Below are positions 7,458-13,897 of a stretch of 13,897 bases of DNA, piece after piece. The first letter of the stretch is position 1; the number at the start of each line of letters is the position of its first letter. The notes below the pieces were generated by a model. That model ran no database searches and was not told the DNA's origin. It was given only the letters and a program-made list of their open reading frames with translations. The position numbers and the translations under genes were made by a program. Location: the NCBI GenBank assembly GCA_023424865.1, contig JAFADM010000216.1, positions 1 through 13,897 on the forward strand, read 5' to 3'. The DNA is from Bacillota bacterium. Lineage in GTDB: Bacteria > Bacillota_A > Clostridia > DSM-8532.

Positions 7458-9215
7458 ATGAAAAAAGATCTTTTCAGGAAAATGCTGTCCATGCTATTGA
7501 TCGCTGCTGTGGCTTTTTCATACATACCCTTGATAACTCTGGCAGAAGAGACGGGGGAAAGAGTGGATTTGGCTTTAAACAAAAGCTCTGCCGCAAGCAG
7601 CAGCTGGTCCTCAAATTATACTTCAGCCAAAGCCTTTGACGGGGACAGAACCGCCACCCGCTGGTCGGCGGCACGTAATGCCGTCGATAACCAGTTCCTC
7701 ATGGTGGATCTGGGAGCGGCTTATGATGTGGAACAATTTACTATTATTCAATACCAGGACAGAGTGGAGCAATGGAGCATTGAGCTTTCCTCCGACGGCA
7801 CTGTATGGAACCAGGCTGCCTCGGGTGACCGACTTTCAGGGGATAAAGCCGTATTGGACATTGTGCTTGAGAGTAAAATGAACGGACGCTATGTCCGGCT
7901 TAATATGGTGCATTGCTCCGTAGAGCCCAGTATATACGCCTTTGAGGTATATAATATGAAGGATGAATCCGGAACAACACCCCCACCCACGCAAATGACG
8001 CTTTCAGACTTCTACTCCGCCGTCACTCCTGAGGAATACGCCTCCTATGTGGATTACCTTAATTATAACTATCCTCCCGCCAACACCACCAACCTCGGAA
8101 ATGCCCTGGCTTACGGCGGGGTAGGCCTGCCCATGGAGGCCATGGGACTTATGTATGAGGAAACCCGGGATACAGCCCTAATTAATCTTATGATAAGGGG
8201 AGCAGAGCGCATTCTTCTTGGACGGAACGATCAGGCAAACGGAGACGGGCGAACCCTGTTTACCGGGAATGTGGAAAAGGCCTGGCCAAACTCGGAGGCA
8301 GGCAGCGCCAACGCAGGCTATGCAGGACCGGAGAACGGGGATATCACAGGGCATATGGCCTATACCGCACAGCTTATTCTGGAAACTCCCTCCCTTTGGA
8401 ATGAAGCTGTTCCCGACGGTGACAGCAACGGCTGGGGTGCCACATACCTGCAAAGGGCGCAAACCTATCTGGTAATGTGTGAAGAAGTGCTGCAGGAATT
8501 TCTTGTGCCCTGTTTTATTGATCCTGTCACTAAAAAGCAGTATTTCCCCGATACACCGGGCTGGAATACCGAGACAAGCTATGCCGACAGGGCGGGGGAT
8601 CCCATACCCTGGAATCAGCAATGGATGATGAACTACGGCTTCATGCATCAGGCAGCGGCTTTGGAAAAGGCCTTTGCCCTGGGCTTCGGGCCATCCGGCG
8701 CGTTCCCGCATATCGCACAGTACAGGCAAATGGTTCAGACCTCCGCCGACTGGTTCATAAGTGATCTTACTCCCAGGAAGGCCGGCCCCAACGAGGAATA
8801 TGATGTGTATTACTGGACCTACTGGCCTTCGGAGCGGGGCGGAGGAGGAAAGGCGGAGGACGCCAACGATGCCCATATGGCCTATGACCTTGCTGGAATG
8901 CACATGGCCATAACCCATGATTACGCGAATGTGTCGGCAGCGCAAATGCAAATTTTCGCCAATACCCTTAAGTACGTCATTTACCTGCCTGGAAATGAGG
9001 CCGGTGTTTTTGCAGGCTCAGTAGACGGCACCCAGGGAAAGGCCTATAAAAATACGTTGTGGCCCCAGTGCTATTTTCTGGGACTATACGATGAGGCTAG
9101 TTATGGCCTTATGACCACACAGGCGTTTAGAAACAGCGCCAGCCAGAACCCGTCCTATTTTGGCTTGATTCTCTACATGAAGGCCAGGCTTTTCGGTGTG
9201 GAGGACGGGCTCTAG
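7458..9215 (+). CDS. Secreted discoidin (F5/8 type C) protein with unassigned large helical domain, possibly an enzyme
   Basis: The 585-residue protein has a Sec signal peptide (MKKDLFRKML, then a hydrophobic core, likely cleaved after ITLA at residue 29). Residues about 36-166 form a discoidin/F5-8C carbohydrate-binding domain, with NKSSA, AFDGD, TRWSA, DLG and GRYVRLN landmarks. A TTPPPT linker (173-178) follows. Residues about 180-585 are rich in Trp, Tyr, His and helical segments and resemble (alpha/alpha) toroid carbohydrate-active enzymes in general texture, for instance EDANDAHMAYDLAGM (467-481). I do not recognise the family and assign no reaction. There is no sortase motif or C-terminal anchor, so it is free or held by glycan binding. 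ATG 7458 is preferred because AGGAAAGG (7441-7448) lies nine bases upstream and the signal peptide begins there; an ATG at 7410 would add 16 charged residues. The GH29 gene follows within about 12 bases. Confidence 0.82.
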   Translation: MKKDLFRKMLSMLLIAAVAFSYIPLITLAEETGERVDLALNKSSAASSSWSSNYTSAKAFDGDRTATRWSAARNAVDNQFLMVDLGAAYDVEQFTIIQYQDRVEQWSIELSSDGTVWNQAASGDRLSGDKAVLDIVLESKMNGRYVRLNMVHCSVEPSIYAFEVYNMKDESGTTPPPTQMTLSDFYSAVTPEEYASYVDYLNYNYPPANTTNLGNALAYGGVGLPMEAMGLMYEETRDTALINLMIRGAERILLGRNDQANGDGRTLFTGNVEKAWPNSEAGSANAGYAGPENGDITGHMAYTAQLILETPSLWNEAVPDGDSNGWGATYLQRAQTYLVMCEEVLQEFLVPCFIDPVTKKQYFPDTPGWNTETSYADRAGDPIPWNQQWMMNYGFMHQAAALEKAFALGFGPSGAFPHIAQYRQMVQTSADWFISDLTPRKAGPNEEYDVYYWTYWPSERGGGGKAEDANDAHMAYDLAGMHMAITHDYANVSAAQMQIFANTLKYVIYLPGNEAGVFAGSVDGTQGKAYKNTLWPQCYFLGLYDEASYGLMTTQAFRNSASQNPSYFGLILYMKARLFGVEDGL

Positions 9216-9227
9216 AGGATGGGCATG

Positions 9228-11012
9228 ATGAAAAGAAACAGCATGAGAAGGGAATTCAAAATGGAAGAATTTGGACTATGTGAGCCCTGCGAGGGGGAGA
9301 AACGTTTAGAATGGTTTAAAGCCGCTAAATTCGGGATGTTTATTCATTGGGGAGTTTACGCTCAGCTTGCGGGCTCATGGAAGGGCAAAGAAATCGGAGG
9401 CATCGGGGAACAGATTATGCGCTTTGCCAGGATTCCGGCGGCAGAGTACAGGGAAATCGCCAAAACCTTCAATCCAGTTAACTTTGACGCCGATAAGTGG
9501 GTGGCGCTGGCAAAGCGTGCAGGGATGCGCTACATTGTCATTACGGCTAAGCACCATGACGGCTTTGCCATGTACCACTCCCGTGTGTCTCCCTATAATA
9601 TTGTGGATGCCACGCCCTTTAAAAGGGATCCTATGAAGGAGCTGGCGCGGGCCTGCCAGGAAAAAGGCGTGAAGCTCTGCTTCTATTATTCCCATATGCA
9701 GGACTGGGATGATCCGGACGGCTTTGTCAATCCCCCGCAGTGGGATAGGACGTACCCTGACGAAATCAAGGTTTTTGAGCGCTACATGAATCGCAAGGCC
9801 CTTCCCCAGGTGATGGAGCTTCTTACCCAGTATGGACCTGTGGGCATTGTCTGGTATGATACGCCGGGCCCTCTCAGCGATTATAACGCTACCCGCTTCT
9901 ATAATCTGGTTCATGCCATACAGCCGGAATGCCTTGTAAGCACCCGGGTGAGTAAAAACCCTCAGATAGGGGATTACGGCGGCTATGGCGACAATCAGGT
10001 GCCCTTGAGCGTCAATCCTTTGCCCTGGGAAACCTGTGCCACCATGAACGACACCTGGGGGTACAAGGCACAGGATCATAACTGGAAATCGTCCGCCTCT
10101 CTTATACGTCTTCTTGTGAGCATTGTATCAAAGGGCGGAAATTACTTGTTAAATGTAGGCCCTACCAAGGAAGGCGAGATACCGGGTGAGAGTGTGGAGC
10201 GCCTTGAAAAAATCGGCCAATGGATGGATAATAATGGAAGGTCCATCTATGAGGCGGAGGGCTGCCTATTAAAGCAGGTGCCTGAATGGGGAGCTGTAAC
10301 CGGAAAAGAAGGCAAACTGTTCATTCATCTTTTTAGCTGGACTCCCGGTGAGTTTGTTTTTACAGGGCTGAAAAACTGGGTTTTGTCAGCAAGGGTTCTG
10401 AGCACAGGTGCTGTAATTCCCCATATGCAGAAGAAATTTGAGTCGCCCGAGCTGGATGTTCTGACTCTCATGCTTCCAAAGGAGGCACCGGACGAGGCTG
10501 TCTCAGTAATAGAGCTTGATATTTCGGGCTGCCCTCAGGTAGAGGAAGTTCCCAATGATGCGGGCGGAAGCATTGAGTTGGCCGGCTTCTGCGCCGAAAT
10601 TTTATCTAAGGACGGTACGCCTGAGCTTCGCGTCGGCAATGCGGGTATTATAGAGAGCTGGAAGCGCTCGGAGGATTATCTGGGCTGGAAGATGCTAATT
10701 ACCCGTCCGGGCGCCTATAAGGTACAGATGCATACGTTGAGCGAAAGGCATCCGGAGCGCCTTCCAGTGAGCTGGGAAGGCGGTCATGAATTTACTCTTT
10801 CCATGGGTGGCGAATCGCTGGACTTTACCGTGAGCAGAGGGGAGATGTCTTATCCCCGGGATAATCATCAATGGCAGAATTTTTGTACCGAATGCGGAAC
10901 GCTCTCCTTTAGCGAAGCCGGGGAATACCGGGTGGAGCTGCTGCCTCGTAAAATTGTCTTTGATCATGGGTTCGGTCCCAAGCTGAGGTGCCTGAAGCTT
11001 ATCCGAGTATGA
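9228..11012 (+). CDS. GH29 alpha-L-fucosidase, cytosolic, with C-terminal beta-rich extension
   Basis: This is a predicted retaining exo-fucosidase releasing terminal L-fucose from imported oligosaccharides. The 594-residue protein has no signal peptide. Numbering from ATG 9228, canonical GH29 landmarks are FGMFIHWG (35-42), ITAKHHDGF with His109-His110 (105-113), GIVWYDTPG with the predicted nucleophile Asp211, WETC with Glu268 as a candidate acid/base, and KGGNYLLNVGPT (302-313). Residues about 345-430 look like the usual GH29 beta-sandwich. A further module at about 440-594 suggests an extra binding domain, and the protein is longer than many minimal GH29 enzymes. The start is uncertain: ATG at 9219, 9225, 9228 and 9261 are all in frame; GAGG (9215-9218) suits 9225 or 9228, while GAAGGGAA (9247-9254) suits 9261. 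It follows the secreted protein by about 12 bases and precedes a terminator. Confidence 0.93.
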   Translation: MKRNSMRREFKMEEFGLCEPCEGEKRLEWFKAAKFGMFIHWGVYAQLAGSWKGKEIGGIGEQIMRFARIPAAEYREIAKTFNPVNFDADKWVALAKRAGMRYIVITAKHHDGFAMYHSRVSPYNIVDATPFKRDPMKELARACQEKGVKLCFYYSHMQDWDDPDGFVNPPQWDRTYPDEIKVFERYMNRKALPQVMELLTQYGPVGIVWYDTPGPLSDYNATRFYNLVHAIQPECLVSTRVSKNPQIGDYGGYGDNQVPLSVNPLPWETCATMNDTWGYKAQDHNWKSSASLIRLLVSIVSKGGNYLLNVGPTKEGEIPGESVERLEKIGQWMDNNGRSIYEAEGCLLKQVPEWGAVTGKEGKLFIHLFSWTPGEFVFTGLKNWVLSARVLSTGAVIPHMQKKFESPELDVLTLMLPKEAPDEAVSVIELDISGCPQVEEVPNDAGGSIELAGFCAEILSKDGTPELRVGNAGIIESWKRSEDYLGWKMLITRPGAYKVQMHTLSERHPERLPVSWEGGHEFTLSMGGESLDFTVSRGEMSYPRDNHQWQNFCTECGTLSFSEAGEYRVELLPRKIVFDHGFGPKLRCLKLIRV

Positions 11013-11024
11013 TGATAAGGGGGT

Positions 11025-11060
11025 GGGGGGCACTACTGTGTACAGTGCTCCCCTTTTTTT
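11025..11060 (+). terminator. Intrinsic terminator of the fucoside locus
   Basis: GGGGGGCACT (11025-11034) pairs with AGTGCTCCCC (11044-11053), with one G-T wobble, around a nine-base loop that can itself pair further. Seven T residues (11054-11060) follow directly. It lies 12 bases after the GH29 stop codon and ends the operon. Confidence 0.93.
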
Positions 11061-11141
11061 GCTGCCATTTGCTAAAAGCAATCCTGAATTCCCGTAGCTG
11101 CAACATGCCGTGTACTAGCTGCTTTCACGCCGATTTTGCGG

Positions 11142-12242
11142 CTAACACAAATCAATGGCAATGAATGGAATGCTTAACTCATTTTCCGTCAATCCGGCAT
11201 GTGCTGCTTTGAATTGAGCGTGTTCTGTTGAAGCCGAGCTTTCAATGCTGATGTTTGAAAAAGCAATTGCAAGGTATTCACCAATAAATCCAAAGGATCT
11301 TTTATTTGGAGTGCCATTTCCGAAAATTTTAGACTCTATAACCTCTTGTTTTGTATAGAGTTTATAGCAATCACTAAAATATTTTGTGAATTCCCTTTCA
11401 AAAAGGGCTTCCATCCCAGGTTTTATAAAGAAGGCTAATGCCCTTGATTCAAGGCACGGAGCCCGTCGTAAGCAATCGGTTATGGAGGGATAATCCGTAA
11501 GACTTTTCCAGGTAGTATCTATTAGCCCATGGTCTGCGGTAACTATAAGCAATGTGTCCTTGAGTGATTTGCTAAGTCGCTCAACACGGTCGTTAATATC
11601 AAGGATATCCTTTTTTACAATTTCACTTTCTGTTCCTAATTCATGCATATTAAAATCGGGTTGATGCCAGTAGGAATAGATATATTTTCTTTTATCCGAT
11701 TTGCTGAGTGTTTGCACCGTGTTAAAAACCGCGTCAAGGGTTTTACAGTTATACGATGAAAACGGTGAAACATAATAAGCTTCCGCATTACCGGTTTCCC
11801 TGATTTTTGTAAATACATCTTTGTAGGGTATGTATTTTCTTGCTACATGGTAATCGGCTGCTTGTATACCGCCAGAGCCGGAAATGGTATTAGGAAATAA
11901 ATTGACATTTGCGTCAATTTCGTCAAAATACAAGCTCCAACCCAGCCATCCATGTTCAATTGGTGAAAGCCCCGTTTCAATGGTTGTCGTTGCAGCAGTA
12001 GTTGTAGGGGGGAAGACGGAGGAGAGGCTGCTTTTTAAATGTTTTCTAAGGAAAGTATCATTTGAAAGATGTTTTTCAATTATTGCTGTACCCATACCGT
12101 CAAAAAGCATAACAATGATATTATTATAATCTTTGATTAGCAATTTATCTAATTCAGGTAAGGTTTGATGTTTTGTACTATGGCCGTAATGATTCAACAG
12201 GGATGCTATGAGAGCAAGTATGCTGTTGCTGTAGTCTATCAT
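11142..12242 (-). CDS. Alkaline-phosphatase-superfamily phosphodiesterase/nucleotide pyrophosphatase-like protein
   Basis: This is a predicted metal-dependent phosphoryl hydrolase of the type I phosphodiesterase/nucleotide pyrophosphatase group; the physiological substrate is unknown. In the 366-residue protein the two-metal site is visible: Asp48 in VMLFDGMG, the nucleophile region PTTTAATTT (79-87), HQPDFNMH giving Asp196 and His200, TADHG giving Asp237 and His238, and His348 in AAHAGLTENE near the C-terminus. The set is complete, so the enzyme should be active. There is no signal peptide, pointing to a cytosolic role, unlike secreted family members. AGGAGG (complement of 12248-12253) lies five bases upstream of the ATG. 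It is the last gene of the minus-strand group and converges on the sugar locus. Confidence 0.88.
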   Translation of the reverse strand: MIDYSNSILALIASLLNHYGHSTKHQTLPELDKLLIKDYNNIIVMLFDGMGTAIIEKHLSNDTFLRKHLKSSLSSVFPPTTTAATTTIETGLSPIEHGWLGWSLYFDEIDANVNLFPNTISGSGGIQAADYHVARKYIPYKDVFTKIRETGNAEAYYVSPFSSYNCKTLDAVFNTVQTLSKSDKRKYIYSYWHQPDFNMHELGTESEIVKKDILDINDRVERLSKSLKDTLLIVTADHGLIDTTWKSLTDYPSITDCLRRAPCLESRALAFFIKPGMEALFEREFTKYFSDCYKLYTKQEVIESKIFGNGTPNKRSFGFIGEYLAIAFSNISIESSASTEHAQFKAAHAGLTENELSIPFIAIDLC

Positions 12243-12280
12243 AAAATCCTCCTATATAATAAATAATCTGGATTTATTAT

Positions 12281-12294
12281 GCTTTTATAAAAGC
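12281..12294. promoter_or_regulatory. Perfect 14-bp palindrome upstream of the phosphodiesterase gene
   Basis: GCTTTTATAAAAGC is a perfect palindrome about 40 bases upstream of the minus-strand ATG at 12242, inside a 99-base gap. On the minus strand a CATAAT (complement of 12277-12282), resembling a -10 box, overlaps its end, but no convincing -35 lies at proper spacing. It could be an operator or chance in AT-rich DNA. Confidence 0.25.
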
Positions 12295-12341
12295 GCCTCA
12301 CGCATACACGTCTTTCCTTTCGTGACAGTGCAGGTTGCGAA

Positions 12342-12704
12342 TTAATCCCACCAAAAAGATATAACGCCTTCATACTCGTTTTCGACAGATTCTTCATCCC
12401 CTTCGTTCATTTGATAGGTTTGAATCTCTTTTATATAGATTGCTTTAATTTTTTCCCTCTTTTCAATTTGCTCTGGCAATTCTACAATCACGGCGGATGC
12501 ATAAGCACCCCCTTCCGCCGCTATCCGTTCAGGTTCATCGTATATATCGATTACTTTCACACTGACAGCACCTGCTTCATATAATTCTTCGACAAACTTT
12601 ATGGCATTTGATGTTTCGCCAAATCTATTGGTTGCAAGCGCAGATATGTTTTTGTTATTTGTAAGCCACTCTATTGCTTCGTATTCTTGGAATCCTTTTT
12701 CCAT
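12342..12704 (-). CDS. Acidic protein of unknown function, 120 residues
   Basis: I do not recognise this family. The 120-residue product is rich in Glu, has no signal peptide or membrane segment, and by hydrophobic patterning alternates helices and strands: a helix around residues 5-16, a Thr-Asn-Arg-Phe-Gly-Glu-Thr turn (25-31), a helix (32-44), a strand VSVKVIDIYD (47-56), another strand AVIVELP (70-76), and a C-terminal strand ending in FWWD. This suggests a small cytosolic alpha/beta protein. AAGGAG (complement of 12712-12717) lies seven bases upstream of the ATG, which supports real expression. It lies 51 bases after the acetyltransferase gene and 99 bases before the phosphodiesterase gene on the same strand, and probably shares their transcript. 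No function can be given. Confidence 0.75.
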   Translation of the reverse strand: MEKGFQEYEAIEWLTNNKNISALATNRFGETSNAIKFVEELYEAGAVSVKVIDIYDEPERIAAEGGAYASAVIVELPEQIEKREKIKAIYIKEIQTYQMNEGDEESVENEYEGVISFWWD

Positions 12705-12755
12705 GAAATAGCTCCTTAATATTTAAAATAATACAGATATCGCATAAAACCATTT

Positions 12756-13385
12756 TTATTTTTTGGTTAAAATATGCCAGATGTCATCACCGGTAAAACC
12801 ACATTTTCGATATACCTTTTCAGGTTTAGTAATATTATTTACTTGACCTGATACTGTTGCAAAATCAGCTTTTCCCTGCATTCTTCTCAAACATTCATTC
12901 AAAACCGCAGATGCAAGTCCCATACCTCTAAATTCAGGTAATACCTGCAACCATTCCACAATTCCTTCCTTGGTGAGCTTATCATAGTCAGCAATAACAG
13001 CCCCCAGCATTTTGTTTTTTTTAAATAGTGCAATCCATAAATCAGGTTCATATACTTCTGTGTTCGTCCATTTATTTACTTGTTCAATATCAACCCTAAT
13101 TCCAAGATGCAAATACGAATAATTAATTAACTTTACCAAATCAACGTATTGATTTTTAGTTATTGTATTCATGGAAATGCCTGATAACAATTTTGATTCA
13201 TTAACATCTGCTAGATTGTGTTTTAGACGATAATATTCTGTATCATTATATTCTAGTAATAAATCGGGTGAGAAATCATTATTATGAATAATCATCATAT
13301 TCTGCGGAGTACACATTTTTTGTGCCTTCCAATAGGGTATTGATAAAAGCCTACAGGGTTTTTCTATATATTCTTTTATATCCAT
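12756..13385 (-). CDS. GNAT-family N-acetyltransferase
   Basis: This is a predicted acetyl-CoA-dependent acetyltransferase; the acceptor is unknown. The 209-residue protein has a GNAT domain in its second half (about residues 70-207). Motif A reads VLPEFRGMGLASAVL (148-162), with the acetyl-CoA pyrophosphate-binding R-G-M-G-L-A at 153-158. The motif B region has NNITKPEKVYRKCGF (183-197), where Tyr192 sits at the usual general-acid position. The first 65 or so residues are an additional region with a Cys/Met/His-containing start that I cannot assign. GGGGAG (complement of 13394-13399) lies eight bases upstream of the ATG. The gap to the HD-domain gene is 20 bases, so the two are very likely co-transcribed. 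Confidence 0.88.
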   Translation of the reverse strand: MDIKEYIEKPCRLLSIPYWKAQKMCTPQNMMIIHNNDFSPDLLLEYNDTEYYRLKHNLADVNESKLLSGISMNTITKNQYVDLVKLINYSYLHLGIRVDIEQVNKWTNTEVYEPDLWIALFKKNKMLGAVIADYDKLTKEGIVEWLQVLPEFRGMGLASAVLNECLRRMQGKADFATVSGQVNNITKPEKVYRKCGFTGDDIWHILTKK

Positions 13386-13405
13386 GTGCTTGTCTCCCCA
13401 AAAAA

Positions 13406-13897
13406 CTATATATCCAGTAAGTATCCTTTGGCTACAGCGTCATCTACAATTTTACAAATAAAATTCCAAATCACTTCTGAACCTGCTTTTATATGTTGAT
13501 TTCTTTGCAATACTTTTGTTTTGGTAACACCTAATTCCTTCCACTTCATACCTTGGGTTGAATAATTGTGATATATTGGCATGAATGTGTCTACAAGATG
13601 TGCATATTTAGATTCCGCTGTTACATATTCATCAAATTCATCCCATAACGCCCTAAACTCACTATTTTGGTCAGTAGGTAATAATGCAAAAAGCCGATCC
13701 GCTGCAAGCTTTTCGCGTCCTGCCTGTGTTTTATTTCCTATAGAGTCATATGCAAATGTATCCCCTGAATAAATCTCTATAATATCATGGAGCATAATCA
13801 TCTTAAGTATCTTGCACATATCTAAATTTTTATCATTTGCGTATTCTTGAAATAGCATAGCACATACAGCCATATGCCACGAGTGTTCAGCATCATT
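13406..13897 (-). CDS. HD-domain phosphohydrolase, YfbR/HD_3-like (5' end outside window)
   Basis: This is a predicted metal-dependent phosphohydrolase; relatives in the HD_3 group include 5'-deoxynucleotidases. The frame remains open through the window end: the eight codons beyond the first internal ATG encode NDAEHSWH, the first metal-binding motif of this family, so the ATG at 13873 is not the start and the gene is truncated by the window. Of 163 visible residues, metal ligands are His5 or His8 in AEHSWH, His37-Asp38 in MLHDIIE with the trailing Glu, and Asp103 in LVDTFMP. This is the usual H...HD...D pattern, and GDTF and LWDEFDEYVTAESKYA are further family landmarks. The enzyme looks intact over the visible part. 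It is the first gene of the minus-strand group within the window. The substrate (nucleotide or other phosphoester) cannot be read. Confidence 0.88.
   Translation of the reverse strand, partial: NDAEHSWHMAVCAMLFQEYANDKNLDMCKILKMIMLHDIIEIYSGDTFAYDSIGNKTQAGREKLAADRLFALLPTDQNSEFRALWDEFDEYVTAESKYAHLVDTFMPIYHNYSTQGMKWKELGVTKTKVLQRNQHIKAGSEVIWNFICKIVDDAVAKGYLLDI

Noticed and set aside
8178..8951. Long open frame of 257 codons on the minus strand inside the discoidin protein gene
   Set aside because: It is fully contained in a well-supported plus-strand gene, has no recognisable domain, and its composition is what the antisense of a GC-biased gene produces.
9375..10079. Minus-strand open frame of 234 codons inside the GH29 gene
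   Set aside because: It lies opposite the catalytic core of a clear GH29 enzyme and shows no family signature.
11095..11122. TAGCTGC occurring twice with a 21-base period in the convergent gap
   Set aside because: Seven bases repeated once in AT-balanced spacer is within chance, and no promoter or gene start lies nearby.
11129..11142. Small stem GCCG/CGGC at the end of the minus-strand phosphodiesterase gene, considered as its terminator
   Set aside because: The stem has only four pairs and no T-run follows on the minus strand.
1..13897. Missing ATP-binding subunit, considered as evidence of a broken transporter
   Set aside because: LplABC-type importers commonly lack a local ATPase gene and use a shared one, and the region before base 1 is not visible.
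1..13897. CRISPR arrays, tRNA or rRNA genes, insertion sequences and phage attachment sites
   Set aside because: I saw no spaced identical repeats, cloverleaf signatures, transposase motifs or integrase genes on either strand.

Overview
The window fits a low-to-moderate G+C Gram-positive bacterium of the Bacillota, probably a clostridial or Paenibacillus-like carbohydrate user. The evidence is a LplA/LplB/LplC-type sugar ABC importer with a lipobox substrate-binding protein, strong AGGAGG-type ribosome-binding sites, a membrane-anchored AraC-family regulator of the kind common beside such importers, and sigma-A-like promoter spacing. No genus can be named from the sequence alone.

Bases 1-11012 (+ strand) form a glycan-uptake and fucoside-degradation locus. 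In order it holds an ABC permease cut by the window edge, a second permease, a large extracellular solute-binding lipoprotein, a cytosolic divergent GH29-like protein with an N-terminal beta-rich domain, a two-TM sensor/AraC regulator, a secreted discoidin (F5/8 type C) protein with a large uncharacterised helical domain, and a canonical-motif GH29 alpha-L-fucosidase with a C-terminal beta-rich extension. A strong intrinsic terminator at 11025-11060 closes the locus. The likely scheme (inference) has four steps: the secreted discoidin protein works on an extracellular glycan; the lipoprotein and two permeases import the oligosaccharide, using an ATPase encoded elsewhere as is usual for this family; the two signal-less GH29 proteins process it in the cytosol; and the membrane-anchored AraC protein senses an external cue and controls transcription. 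A well-formed promoter (7366-7394) with an 11-bp direct repeat just downstream suggests that the last two genes can be expressed separately, perhaps under this regulator.

Bases 11142-13897 (- strand) form an unrelated, visibly more AT-rich group converging on the sugar locus. In transcription order it holds an HD-domain phosphohydrolase cut by the window end, a GNAT acetyltransferase, an unrecognised 120-residue acidic protein, and an alkaline-phosphatase-superfamily (type I phosphodiesterase) enzyme. Close spacing and good ribosome-binding sites suggest partial co-transcription.

The items most worth following up are four. The first GH29-like protein keeps the fold landmarks and the nucleophile Asp but has lost the HHDGF motif and, by eye alignment, the Glu of the W-E-T motif. 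The secreted discoidin protein has a catalytic-looking domain that I cannot assign. Two hairpins with complementary loops, flanked by near-identical repeats, lie between the lipoprotein gene and the GH29-like gene. A direct repeat overlaps the predicted start of the 7458 transcript. There is no intergenic stretch longer than about 150 bases.
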